A stretch of 64,000 bases of DNA from Sphingobium sp. Z007 (GTDB lineage: Bacteria > Pseudomonadota > Alphaproteobacteria > Sphingomonadales > Sphingomonadaceae), in contig NZ_FBXK01000001.1 of the NCBI RefSeq assembly GCF_900013425.1, positions 594,001 through 658,000 on the forward strand. Direction: 5' to 3'. Of this stretch, positions 16,650-24,728 are shown one piece after another. The notes under the pieces are model-generated. The model did no database searches and was not told where the DNA came from. It was given only the letters and a program-made list of their open reading frames with translations. Within the stretch, counting starts at the first letter, position 1; the number at the start of each line of letters is the position of its first letter. The translations under genes were made by a program, and so were the position numbers.

Positions 16650-18562
16650 TGCGGATGATCCAATCCCTCCTCATCGCCAATCGCGGCGAAATCGCCTGCC
16701 GCATCATCCGCACTGCACGGGCGATGGGCATCCGCACTGTCGCGGTCTATTCGGACGCGGACGCGAACGCCCTCCATGTCCGCGATGCTGACGAAGCCGT
16801 CCATATCGGCCCGTCCCCTGCGCGCGAAAGCTACCTTGTCGGTGAAAAGATCATTGCCGCCGCCCACGCCACCGGTGCGCAGGCAATCCATCCGGGCTAC
16901 GGCTTCCTCTCCGAAAACGCCGCCTTCGCCCAATCGGTGATCGACGCCGGCCTCATCTGGGTCGGCCCCAACCCGTCCAGCATCACCGCCATGGGCCTCA
17001 AGGACGCCGCGAAGACCCTCATGCAGGCAGCCGGCGTGCCCACCACGCCCGGCTATCTGGGCGACGACCAGAGCCTCGAACGCCTCTCCGCCGAAGCCGA
17101 CGCCATCGGCTACCCCATCCTCATCAAGGCGGTCGCCGGCGGCGGCGGCAAGGGGATGCGCAAGGTGGACATCCCCGCCGACTTCGCCGACGCGCTGGCC
17201 TCATGCCGCCGCGAAGCCGCGTCCAGCTTCGGCAACGACAGCGTGCTGCTGGAAAAGTGGATCACCAACCCGCGCCATATCGAAGTCCAGGTGTTCGGCG
17301 ACACCCACGGTAATGTCGTCCACCTGTTCGAACGCGACTGCTCGCTCCAGCGTCGCCACCAGAAAGTGATCGAGGAAGCCCCCGCGCCGGGGATGGACGA
17401 AGCCACCCGCGCCGCCATCTGCGACGCCGCCGTCCGCGCCGCCAAGGCGGTCGACTATGTCGGCGCCGGCACGATCGAATTCATCGCCGACGGGTCTGAA
17501 GGCCTGCGCGCGGACCGCATCTGGTTCATGGAAATGAACACGCGGCTCCAGGTCGAACATCCGGTAACCGAGGAGATCACCGGCGTCGATCTGGTCGAAT
17601 GGCAATTGCGCGTCGCATCGGGCGAACCGCTGCCGAAAAAGCAGCATGAACTGTCGATCAATGGCTGGGCCATGGAAGCGCGGCTTTATGCCGAAAATCC
17701 TGCCACCGGTTTTATGCCCTCGACCGGGCGGCTCGATCATCTGACATTGCCTTCGAACGAGCGTATCGAAACCGGCGTGGAGGAGGGCGATGTCATCTCG
17801 CCCTTCTACGATCCGATGATCGCCAAGATCGTTAGCTGGGGCACAGACAGACGCGAAGCGCTCACCGACCTTCAAACTGCCTGTGCGGCTGTCGAATGCG
17901 AGCCTGTTAAGACGAATGCCTGGTTTCTTCGGCGGTTGCTGGCGGAACCAGATTTCGAAGCTGGCACAGTGACAACGGCTTTTATTGGCGACAAGATTGA
18001 CACGCTTTGCGCACCGCCTGTGCCGTCCAAAGCCCTCCTGCAATATGCGGCTGACGATCTTGCTTTTAGTAGCGCCCATATGCCCAGTTCATATGGAAGC
18101 GCGAAATATGAACTGACAAAAACCTGTTTCGGCTTTCGTCTGAATGCGCCTGCAAATCCCTTGGTGCGCCTGCTGGTGGACGGGGCCGCTACCGACATTT
18201 CGGTGGGCGAAAAAGCGTTGTGGAATGATTATGCGCGAACAAGTGTCAGTGATGGCCGCGAAACCACCTATTTTGAAGATGGGGCCAGCTTCGTCATCGC
18301 GGCTTGCCGCTATGATGGCGCAGGAGGCACGGCGGCTTCCGACGGCGCAATCCTCTCCCCCATGCCTGGCCGCATCATCGCCGTTACAGTCGCGGCCGGC
18401 GAGGCCGTGACCAAAGGGCAGAAGCTGCTGACATTGGAAGCGATGAAGATGGAACATAGCCTCGTCGCGCCCTTCGACGGGATAGTAGCGGAACTCAACG
18501 CAGCCGAAGGTGGGCAGGTCAGTGAAGGCGCGCGGCTTGTCCAGATCGTTCAGGACGAATGA
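16646..18562 (+). CDS. liuD: Methylcrotonyl-CoA carboxylase, biotin carboxylase/carrier (alpha) subunit
   Basis: 638 residues. Biotin carboxylase domain: [64 protein letters not shown] and [18 protein letters not shown]. It then has a linker (BT) domain and a C-terminal biotinyl domain with the acceptor lysine in EAMKMEHS. The start may be the GTG at 16646, overlapping the previous stop, or the ATG at 16649 or 16655. From about 17840 to the end the wobble positions change visibly: many T- and A-ending codons replace the GCC/GTC/CTC bias of the first 1.2 kb. The 3' third may therefore have a different history, although the reading frame and motifs are intact. Confidence 0.93.
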   Translation: MMRMIQSLLIANRGEIACRIIRTARAMGIRTVAVYSDADANALHVRDADEAVHIGPSPARESYLVGEKIIAAAHATGAQAIHPGYGFLSENAAFAQSVIDAGLIWVGPNPSSITAMGLKDAAKTLMQAAGVPTTPGYLGDDQSLERLSAEADAIGYPILIKAVAGGGGKGMRKVDIPADFADALASCRREAASSFGNDSVLLEKWITNPRHIEVQVFGDTHGNVVHLFERDCSLQRRHQKVIEEAPAPGMDEATRAAICDAAVRAAKAVDYVGAGTIEFIADGSEGLRADRIWFMEMNTRLQVEHPVTEEITGVDLVEWQLRVASGEPLPKKQHELSINGWAMEARLYAENPATGFMPSTGRLDHLTLPSNERIETGVEEGDVISPFYDPMIAKIVSWGTDRREALTDLQTACAAVECEPVKTNAWFLRRLLAEPDFEAGTVTTAFIGDKIDTLCAPPVPSKALLQYAADDLAFSSAHMPSSYGSAKYELTKTCFGFRLNAPANPLVRLLVDGAATDISVGEKALWNDYARTSVSDGRETTYFEDGASFVIAACRYDGAGGTAASDGAILSPMPGRIIAVTVAAGEAVTKGQKLLTLEAMKMEHSLVAPFDGIVAELNAAEGGQVSEGARLVQIVQDE

Positions 18563-18704
18563 CCCTGTCCTACAAGTGGGCAGCTGTTCTAGACTGGCGC
18601 GTCGCTGGTTTGGGCTGCTGACCGACAGACTTTATAAAAATTTCCTACTCTTGACATGAAATGTCGAAATCGGCGGGAAATATGCGAAACTAAGGGACTC
18701 TATC

Positions 18705-19157
18705 ATGGCGGGCAGATATTTCGACCAGTGGACCATCGGCGACACGATCGCCCATGACATCCGCCGCACCGTGACGGAAACGGACAATCTCCTCTTCACG
18801 ACGATGACCCACAATCCCCAGCCGCTCCATCTCGACGTCGAAGCGGCCAAAGCCAGCGAGTTCGGCCAGATCCTCGTCAACGGCACCTTCACCTTTGCGC
18901 TGATGATCGGCCTGTCGGTGGGCGACACGACGCTCGGCACGCTGGTCGCCAATCTGGGATATGACAAGCTGGTCATGCCCCATCCGGTGTTCATCGGCGA
19001 CACGATGCGCTGCGAAAGTGAAGTGACCGACCTCAAGCCCAGCCGATCCCGCCCCGGCGCGGGCATCGTCACCTTCACCCACCGCCTGCTTAACCAGCGT
19101 GACCAGATCGTCTGCCAATGCCTGCGGATGGCGTTGCTCAAACGGTCCGACGCATGA
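18705..19157 (+). CDS. MaoC-family (hot-dog) hydratase/dehydratase
   Basis: 150 residues with a single hot-dog domain. It starts AGRYFDQWTIGDTIAHDIRRTVTETDN and has the active-site segment MTHNPQPLHLD followed by ILVNGTFTFALMIGLS, the normal MaoC pattern. It hydrates or dehydrates an acyl-CoA. It lies 142 bp after the carboxylase alpha gene and its stop overlaps the start of a CitE-like lyase (ATGA). The pair resembles the mesaconyl-CoA/malyl-CoA hydratase plus lyase pairs of other pathways. Here it might handle 3-methylglutaconyl-CoA or an unrelated C4/C5 substrate. A TTGACA box at 18651 suggests a separate promoter, but no convincing -10 follows. Confidence 0.85.
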   Translation: MAGRYFDQWTIGDTIAHDIRRTVTETDNLLFTTMTHNPQPLHLDVEAAKASEFGQILVNGTFTFALMIGLSVGDTTLGTLVANLGYDKLVMPHPVFIGDTMRCESEVTDLKPSRSRPGAGIVTFTHRLLNQRDQIVCQCLRMALLKRSDA

Positions 19158-19993
19158 AGCTCCGCTCGCTCCTTTTCGTGCCGGGCGACCGGCCTGACCG
19201 CTTCGTCAAGGCCGCCGCCAGCGGTGCCGACGCGCTGATCCTCGACCTGGAGGATTCGGTCGCGCCGGAACGCAAGGGGGAGGCCCGCGCGGCAGTCGCG
19301 GCCTGGCTGGCGGAATACCGAACCATCCCCAGCTTCGTGCGCATCAATCCGCTCGATGGCGACCAGACCCTCGCTGACCTAGCCGCGGTCCTGCCCGGCC
19401 GCCCAGACGGCATCGTCCTGCCCAAAGCGGAAGGCGCGGCCAGTGTCGCCGCGCTGCTGGCTCTGATCGGCGAGAACTCGCCGCCGATCCTCCCCATCGC
19501 CACCGAAACACCCGCCGCGATCTTCCAGCTGGGCAGCTATGCCGCTGTGTCCGACCGTCTCGCCGGCCTCACCTGGGGCGCGGAAGACCTGCCCGCCGCG
19601 ATCGGCGCGACGACCTCGCGGGAAGATGACGGCCGCTACACCCCGCCTTATGAAATGGTCCGCTCGCTCACCCTTTTTGCCGCCCATGCCGCCCACACGC
19701 CTGCGATCGAAACCGTCTTTCCCCGCATCGACGCGCCCGACGCCCTGGCCGATTATGTCGCCCGCGCGCGCCGCGATGGCTTCACCGGCATGATGGCGAT
19801 CCACCCGGCCCAGGTCGCCACGATCAACACGGGCTTCACCCCGACGCCCGAAGAACTGGCCCATGCCCGCGCGATCGTCGCCGCTTTCTACGCCCATCCA
19901 GGCGCAGGCGCGCTGAAGCTGGATGGGAAGATGATCGACCGGCCGCACCTCAAACAAGCGCAGCAGCTTCTGGACCGCGCGGCAGATATCTGA
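19154..19993 (+). CDS. CitE-like CoA-ester lyase (HpcH/HpaI aldolase family)
   Basis: 279 residues from the ATG that overlaps the previous stop. The frame extends further upstream but only as a shadow of the MaoC gene. It begins RSLLFVPGDRPDRFVKAAASGADALILDLEDSVAPERK, the classic CitE/malyl-CoA lyase start; a Glu (IATETPAAIFQL) and an Asp (TWGAEDLPAAIG) provide the Mg site. The C-terminus GFTGMMAIHPAQVATINTGFTP is also typical. The family cleaves or hydrolyses beta-hydroxyacyl-CoA esters by retro-Claisen chemistry (malyl-CoA, citramalyl-CoA). The substrate here is unknown; coupling with MaoC implies hydration followed by cleavage. Confidence 0.87.
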   Translation: MKLRSLLFVPGDRPDRFVKAAASGADALILDLEDSVAPERKGEARAAVAAWLAEYRTIPSFVRINPLDGDQTLADLAAVLPGRPDGIVLPKAEGAASVAALLALIGENSPPILPIATETPAAIFQLGSYAAVSDRLAGLTWGAEDLPAAIGATTSREDDGRYTPPYEMVRSLTLFAAHAAHTPAIETVFPRIDAPDALADYVARARRDGFTGMMAIHPAQVATINTGFTPTPEELAHARAIVAAFYAHPGAGALKLDGKMIDRPHLKQAQQLLDRAADI

Positions 19994-20026
19994 CGTCTGA
20001 TGACGTGTCATATCTGAAAGCGATTT

Positions 20027-20100
20027 CCGTTCGTTTCGAGCGAAGTCGAGAAACATAGGCACGGCGCTATCGGCTTCTCGACTGCGCTCGAAGCGAACGG
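20027..20100. repeat. Intergenic inverted repeat (TTCGAGCGAAGTCGAGAA family)
   Basis: Arms of 26 nt at 20027-20052 and 20075-20100 pair with two mismatches around a 22-nt loop, in the 129-bp gap between two convergent genes. A close relative lies at 44139-44203, also between convergent genes. No T-tract follows, so a Rho-independent terminator is not certain. Confidence 0.7.
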
Positions 20101-20122
20101 GTCAAGATAAAGTCATGTCGCT

Positions 20123-20473
20123 CTATGTCTTGCGAACGACAACCTCCACCCCGGCCAGCCCGCGCGTCAGGGCAAAGGGCTTATCGACATTGACGCAGGC
20201 CTCGACCACGCCGGGCCAACTCAGACATGCCTCACCCAACCGATGGGCAAACGTCTCGATCAGCGGGATATGCACTTCCGACAGCGCTTCGGCCGCGCGC
20301 ACGATCCGGCGATAATCGATCGTCTCGCCGATCCCCTCGACCGCCCCGCCGTCGAGCAGCAGCTGGACGGTGATGACCAGCGGCTGGCGACGGCCGATCT
20401 CATCAGGGTTGATGCCGATATCGGCCAGCAGCGGCAGGTCCTTGACCCGGACCTTGGTCGTGACGGATGCCAT
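20123..20473 (-). CDS. folB: Dihydroneopterin aldolase-family protein
   Basis: 116 residues, the normal FolB length. TTKVRVKDLPLLADIGINPDEIGRRQPLVITVQL has the KV-x2-L-x9-G-x3-E-x2-RQ pattern of the family, and ETIDYRRIV and ETFAHRLGEACL complete it. FolB makes 6-hydroxymethyl-dihydropterin for folate synthesis. It is the last gene of a four-gene C1 operon and starts one base beyond the folD stop. Its presence among folate oxidation genes suggests it supports the THF pool for demethylation, though this copy might have drifted to another pterin role. Confidence 0.85.
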   Translation of the reverse strand: MASVTTKVRVKDLPLLADIGINPDEIGRRQPLVITVQLLLDGGAVEGIGETIDYRRIVRAAEALSEVHIPLIETFAHRLGEACLSWPGVVEACVNVDKPFALTRGLAGVEVVVRKT

Positions 20474-20474
20474 A

Positions 20475-21332
20475 TCAGGCGATGCTCCTCTGTGCGGCCA
20501 ACACCGTATTGCTCAACAGGCAGGCGATGGTCATCGGCCCGACCCCGCCCGGCACCGGCGTCACCGCCTTGGCATGGTCCAGTTCATGGGTGGCGCAATC
20601 GCCCACGATCCGGCTGGCCCCATCATGGTCCACGACCCGCGTGATGCCGACGTCGATGACGACCGCGCCAGGCTTGACCCAATAGCCGCGCACCAGATGC
20701 GGTGCGCCCGCCGCCGCCACGATCACGTCGGCGGCGCGGGCGATATCGGGCAGGTTGCGCGTTTCGATATGCGTCACCGTCACCGTCGCCTCCCGCTCCA
20801 GCAGCAGCATCGCCACCGGCTTGCCCACGATGTTGGACTTGCCGATCACCACGACGTTGAGGCCCCGATAATCCTCGATCACGCTGTCGAGCAGCATCAT
20901 GATGCCGAGCGGCGTGCAGGGCACCAGCCCCTGCGACCCGGTCGATAGTCGACCGACATTGACGGGATGGAAGCCATCGACGTCCTTGGCCGGCGCAATG
21001 CTATCCAGCACTCGCCCGGCCTCAATGTCCGGCGGCAGTGGCAGCTGGACCAATATGCCATGCACCGCCGGATCACCGTTCAGCGTATCGATCAGGTCGA
21101 GCAAGGCCTGCTCACCGCAATCCGCATCCATGCGCCGCTCGATCGATCCCATGCCGACCCTGCGACATTCGCTGATCTTGCGCCGCACATACATATCGCT
21201 GGCGGGATCGGCGCCCACCAGCACGACCGCTAGTGTCGGATCGATCCCGCCTGCCTTCAACTGCGCGACGTCCTGCGCCGTCCGTTCCGACAGCGCGCGC
21301 GCCATCGCCCGCCCATCGATGATGGCACTCAT
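20475..21332 (-). CDS. folD: Methylene-THF dehydrogenase / methenyl-THF cyclohydrolase
   Basis: 285 residues. The active-site Y-x3-K motif lies in SDMYVRRKISECRRVGM; substrate motifs are GILVQLPLPPDIEAGRVLDSIAPAKDVDGFHP, and the NADP site is VVIGKSNIVGKPVAMLLLEREATVTVTH. The end, VTPVPGGVGPMTIACLL, is family-typical. It interconverts methylene-THF and 10-formyl-THF. It lies three bases after purU and one base before folB in the same operon. Placement between metF and purU homologues argues for the oxidative direction, from methyl groups to formate. Confidence 0.95.
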   Translation of the reverse strand: MSAIIDGRAMARALSERTAQDVAQLKAGGIDPTLAVVLVGADPASDMYVRRKISECRRVGMGSIERRMDADCGEQALLDLIDTLNGDPAVHGILVQLPLPPDIEAGRVLDSIAPAKDVDGFHPVNVGRLSTGSQGLVPCTPLGIMMLLDSVIEDYRGLNVVVIGKSNIVGKPVAMLLLEREATVTVTHIETRNLPDIARAADVIVAAAGAPHLVRGYWVKPGAVVIDVGITRVVDHDGASRIVGDCATHELDHAKAVTPVPGGVGPMTIACLLSNTVLAAQRSIA

Positions 21333-21335
21333 GGT

Positions 21336-22193
21336 TCAGCCCCGGAAGACGACGGTGCGCGCCTTGTTCATGAACACCCGGTCCTGCAGATGCAGCCGCA
21401 CGCCTTCCGCCAGCACCCGCCGTTCGATGTCGCGGCCGCGACGGACCAGTTCGTCGGGCACGTCGGCATGGCCGATCATCTCGACATCCTGATGAATGAT
21501 GGGGCCTTCGTCGAGATCGGCGGTCACATAATGGGCGGTCGCACCGATCATCTTGACGCCGCGCTCATAGGCCTGGTGATAGGGCTTGGCGCCCTTGAAG
21601 CCGGGCAGGAAACTGTGATGAATGTTGATGCAGCGCCCCGACAGGAACCCGGCCAGATCGTCGCTCAAAATCTGCATATAGCGCGCCAGCACCACCAGGT
21701 CCGCGCCGGTGTCGGTCACGACCTGCTTGATCTGCGCTTCCTGGGCGGATTTTGTGTCCTTGGTCACCGGGAAGTGGAAAAAGGGCATGTCGCCGATCAG
21801 CGAGGTGTGCAGCACTTCGCGCGGATGGTTGGAGATGATCCCCACCACATCCATCGGCAATTCGCCGATCCGCTGGCGATAGAGCAGGTCGCCCAGGCAA
21901 TGATCCCATTTGGACACCATCAGCACGACCTTCTTGGGCGTGGCCTGGTCCGCCATCGACCAGTCCATGCCCGCTTCGGCGGCGATCGGAGCGAAACCGT
22001 CGCGCAGCGCGTCCAGCGTCTCACCCGCGCCAGGCTTGAACGCGACACGCATGAAGAAGGTGTTGTTCATCGCATCGTCGAACTGCTGGGCATCGACGAT
22101 GTTGCAGCCATGGGCGGCCAGATAGCCGGCGACCTTCGCCACCAGGCCTGGCTTGTCGTCGCATTGCAATCGCAGCGTATAGATAGTCGTCAC
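21336..22193 (-). CDS. purU: Formyltetrahydrofolate deformylase
   Basis: 285 residues. An N-terminal ACT domain (YTLRLQCDDKPGLVAKVAGYLAAHGCNI, about residues 5-80) is followed by the formyl-transferase domain. This has the catalytic Asn-His-Asp set in CINIHHSFLPGFKGAKPYHQA and ADLDEGPIIHQDVE. It hydrolyses 10-formyl-THF to formate and THF. It follows metF by 27 bp. Deformylase next to metF and folD gives a complete path from methyl-THF to formate, regenerating free THF for a methyl-accepting demethylase. Confidence 0.95.
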   Translation of the reverse strand: MTTIYTLRLQCDDKPGLVAKVAGYLAAHGCNIVDAQQFDDAMNNTFFMRVAFKPGAGETLDALRDGFAPIAAEAGMDWSMADQATPKKVVLMVSKWDHCLGDLLYRQRIGELPMDVVGIISNHPREVLHTSLIGDMPFFHFPVTKDTKSAQEAQIKQVVTDTGADLVVLARYMQILSDDLAGFLSGRCINIHHSFLPGFKGAKPYHQAYERGVKMIGATAHYVTADLDEGPIIHQDVEMIGHADVPDELVRRGRDIERRVLAEGVRLHLQDRVFMNKARTVVFRG

Positions 22194-22220
22194 GTCAATC
22201 CTCCCACTTGTCCGTCTGCG

Positions 22221-23084
22221 TCAATGCGCGCGGGCATAGTCGTTGATCCAGGCGACCGTCTTTTCCAGGCCGCCAAAGGGGTAAAAATGCAGTCTTACGC
22301 GCCCATGCTCCTCGCCCAGCGACCGTTCGAATGTCTCGACCAGCTTGTCGGGACCGGCAGTGCCGAGCAGCTTCGTAATCGAAATACCATATTTTGCGAG
22401 CACGGAAGCGGACGCGCCGACGCCACAGCGGGCGGCAAAGCGCATCAGCGTCTTGATGCCCGCGGGACCGGGCACGCCGATGCGCACCGGGGCGTTGATG
22501 CCCTTGGCACGTAATTCGGACAGCCAGGACAGGACCGCATCGGCGTCGAACACGAATTGCGTCACGATCAGCGGCGCCATGCCGCGCCTTTCGATCTCGG
22601 CGCATTTGTCGAGCAGGACCGACCAGCATTGGTCCGGCGTCATGTTGGGATGCCCTTCGGGATGGCCGCCAATGCCGATGGCGCGGATGCCCGCGCGTTC
22701 GAACGCGCCGCTAGCGATCAGGGCGCTGCTGTCGGCATAGGGGCCTTCGGGTTCGGACGGGTCGCCCGCGATCACGAAACAGCGCCGCACGTCAGCTTCG
22801 GCGACGGCCGCCGCCAGATAATCCTCAAACTCGGTCGTTGATGTGATCCGGCGCGCGGAGAAATGCGGCATCGGTTCAAAGCCCAGGCTGCGGACCAGCT
22901 TGGTCGCCGCGATCCGGGCGGCGAAATCCTCGCCGGGCAGAAAGGTGACCGCAACGGGCGTCTCCGGCGCGATGGACGGGGCTGCCTCACGCAGCGATTC
23001 TACGTCCTTCGCCGTCATTTCCAGCGAATAGCCATCGACCATGTTGACGGGTGGCCGTTCCCAGTTCGGATGAATGACCGGCAT
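22221..23084 (-). CDS. metF: Methylenetetrahydrofolate reductase (MetF family)
   Basis: 287 residues in a single TIM-barrel domain. MetF-type motifs include VTFLPGEDFAARIAATKLVRSLGFEPMPHFSARRI, CFVIAGDPSEPEGPY, GIGGHPEGHPNMT, IVTQFVFDADAVLSWLSELRAKGI and PVRIGVPGPAGIKTLMRFA. The N-terminal start resembles the variants associated with THF-dependent O-demethylation in sphingomonads more than the housekeeping enzyme. In the catabolic direction it would oxidise methyl-THF. It is the first gene of the operon, with ribosome site GAAGGGG. No ligM-type demethylase is in the window. Confidence 0.88.
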   Translation of the reverse strand: MPVIHPNWERPPVNMVDGYSLEMTAKDVESLREAAPSIAPETPVAVTFLPGEDFAARIAATKLVRSLGFEPMPHFSARRITSTTEFEDYLAAAVAEADVRRCFVIAGDPSEPEGPYADSSALIASGAFERAGIRAIGIGGHPEGHPNMTPDQCWSVLLDKCAEIERRGMAPLIVTQFVFDADAVLSWLSELRAKGINAPVRIGVPGPAGIKTLMRFAARCGVGASASVLAKYGISITKLLGTAGPDKLVETFERSLGEEHGRVRLHFYPFGGLEKTVAWINDYARAH

Positions 23085-23139
23085 ATCCTATCCCCTTCAA
23101 CCTTGCCTCTCCCGACTCCTCCTAACGCATCAGGCTAAA

Positions 23140-23170
23140 TTCGCATAGATGAAATATTCATAGATACGAA
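23140..23170 (-). promoter_or_regulatory. Imperfect 31-bp palindrome upstream of metF, candidate operator
   Basis: The arms 23140-23153 and 23157-23170 match 11 of 14 positions and begin and end with TTCG/CGAA. CATAGAT occurs twice within it (23144-23150 and 23159-23165). It lies 55-86 bp upstream of the metF start in a 182-bp intergenic region that is otherwise without a gene. Its position and AT-rich symmetry suit a dimeric repressor; which one is unknown. Confidence 0.45.
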
Positions 23171-23266
23171 ATTCTATCAGTGCGAGATCTGAACCGGCGA
23201 GACCATGCATGACAAGGGGTGCCGCCACAAAATTGCGGCAGCACCAAGCAAACAGTTGGATGACGG

Positions 23267-24673
23267 TCAGGGTGTGACAGTGACGATGGCGCGCCGATAA
23301 CTGGTCAGCGCAGGCTTGCCCACGTCCTGCGCCTCCAGAATAACGTGGAAGCGCGTCTCTTCCTCGACCGGCGGCGCAACAAAACGGGTATCTAGCGGGT
23401 CGCCGCGCTGCAATTCGATGCGGGGGTTGCGATTGACCGCTTCGGCTTCGCGATATTGCCACCAGCTATAAACGACCTGGTCGCCATCGGGATCGCGCGA
23501 TCCGGCGGCGGACAGATGCACGATGTTACCGGCTTTGGCGGTCATCTCGACCGGCGCATTCCCCGCGGTGCCGTTAAGCACCAACTGCGGAGTGTGATTG
23601 GCCCCCTTATAATGTGCCTGAAGCGACCATTGGATGCGCGCGGCGAAATCATGCTGGAACGCCTCGCGCCAGCGCCAGATGGTCGCCTTGTTGGTCTGAC
23701 GGGTTCTGCGGTCCGCGCCGATCACCAGATCGCTGGTGTCGGTCCAGATCCCGTCCCACTCAGACACTTTGCCGTAACGGCCGCCCCAACTGCCATAGTC
23801 AGGATGTTCGGGGTGGCCCAGACCATTGGGGACCAGATACAGGAAACTGGGCGTGTCGCCTTCCATGATGAACTGATAATCGGGATAGAGCGACCCCAGC
23901 GGCCCGATCTGCACATTTTCGCGCAGCCATTCCTTCGATACGGTGGTGAAATCCGGTCCGTCGAAATAGTACATGCGGTCGCCCGATATCCCGCCCCATG
24001 TGGACAGATTATAATGGCGGTGCGCGGTCAGGCTGACGATCCAGAACAGGTCGGGGAACATGCGCCGGACCCAGGGACCGGCATTGTCCTGATCGGAAAT
24101 GGAATAGACGCGCAGCTTCGCAACGAACTTGGCCACATCGTCGGGCGTGCGGGTTTCGCGGACCTTCCACAATGCCTGCGCCAGATCGACCGCGCCGCCC
24201 CAGATCGTGATCCAGACCGGACGAGCATCCGGTTTGTCGACTGCGGCGATAATCGCTTCTGAACCGGCCGTATCCTTGCCCGCACCGACGCCCGCCATGC
24301 CATATTCCGGGCGGCCCGGCTTGACCGCGGCGCGCAGTGCGTCGGCGCTCGGCCAACCATCGGCATGGACCTTGAGATTGGGCAGCACCTGCGCATAGGC
24401 GTCGATACGGCGCAATATCTGTTCGGGATGGACGCTATCCTTCAGGTGCCGTGAGGTTGATGGCACTAACGCCTCTATGTCGAAAGCATTGGCGTAGAGT
24501 AGAAATCGGACCATCGACTCCATGTCGTCGGGGTCCGACCCGACATCGGTCAGTACGATGACGCGGGAGCGGGGAAGGCTATGGTCCGCCTTACTGTTGC
24601 GGCTGGGCGCGGCCGTAGTCGGCAACGCCGCCAGCGCCAGAACGCACAGCGCCGCGATCAACCCTAGCTTCAT
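23267..24673 (-). CDS. Sde182/DUF1593 nucleoside-hydrolase-like secreted protein
   Basis: 468 residues from ATG 24673 (MKLGLIAALCVLALAALPTTAA), a clear signal peptide; an upstream ATG adds 13 residues that spoil it. The N-terminal domain RVIVLTDVGSDPDDMESMVRFLLYA resembles the Ca-binding DxD motif of inosine/uridine nucleoside hydrolases. The end (about residues 365-468) is an Ig/PKD-like beta-domain with AAGSRDPDGDQVVYSWWQY. The family includes Saccharophagus Sde182, described as cellulose-binding; the catalytic activity is not established to my knowledge. It lies 55 bp after a TonB receptor in the same operon, under the predicted sugar-acid operator, so a role in processing the polymer is inferred. 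Confidence 0.85.
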   Translation of the reverse strand: MKLGLIAALCVLALAALPTTAAPSRNSKADHSLPRSRVIVLTDVGSDPDDMESMVRFLLYANAFDIEALVPSTSRHLKDSVHPEQILRRIDAYAQVLPNLKVHADGWPSADALRAAVKPGRPEYGMAGVGAGKDTAGSEAIIAAVDKPDARPVWITIWGGAVDLAQALWKVRETRTPDDVAKFVAKLRVYSISDQDNAGPWVRRMFPDLFWIVSLTAHRHYNLSTWGGISGDRMYYFDGPDFTTVSKEWLRENVQIGPLGSLYPDYQFIMEGDTPSFLYLVPNGLGHPEHPDYGSWGGRYGKVSEWDGIWTDTSDLVIGADRRTRQTNKATIWRWREAFQHDFAARIQWSLQAHYKGANHTPQLVLNGTAGNAPVEMTAKAGNIVHLSAAGSRDPDGDQVVYSWWQYREAEAVNRNPRIELQRGDPLDTRFVAPPVEEETRFHVILEAQDVGKPALTSYRRAIVTVTP

Positions 24674-24728
24674 CAATGACCGTTCCCACCTGTAAAATGG
24701 GGCGAGGCCCAAGCCCCGCCCTGAAAGA

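Noticed and set aside
18651..18704. TTGACA box as a sigma-70 promoter for the MaoC gene
   Set aside because: No acceptable -10 box at 16-19 bp spacing; kept only as a remark in the gene entry.
23085..23266. A SAM or SAH riboswitch upstream of metF
   Set aside because: I could not find the conserved helices or junction sequences; only the DNA palindrome is supported.
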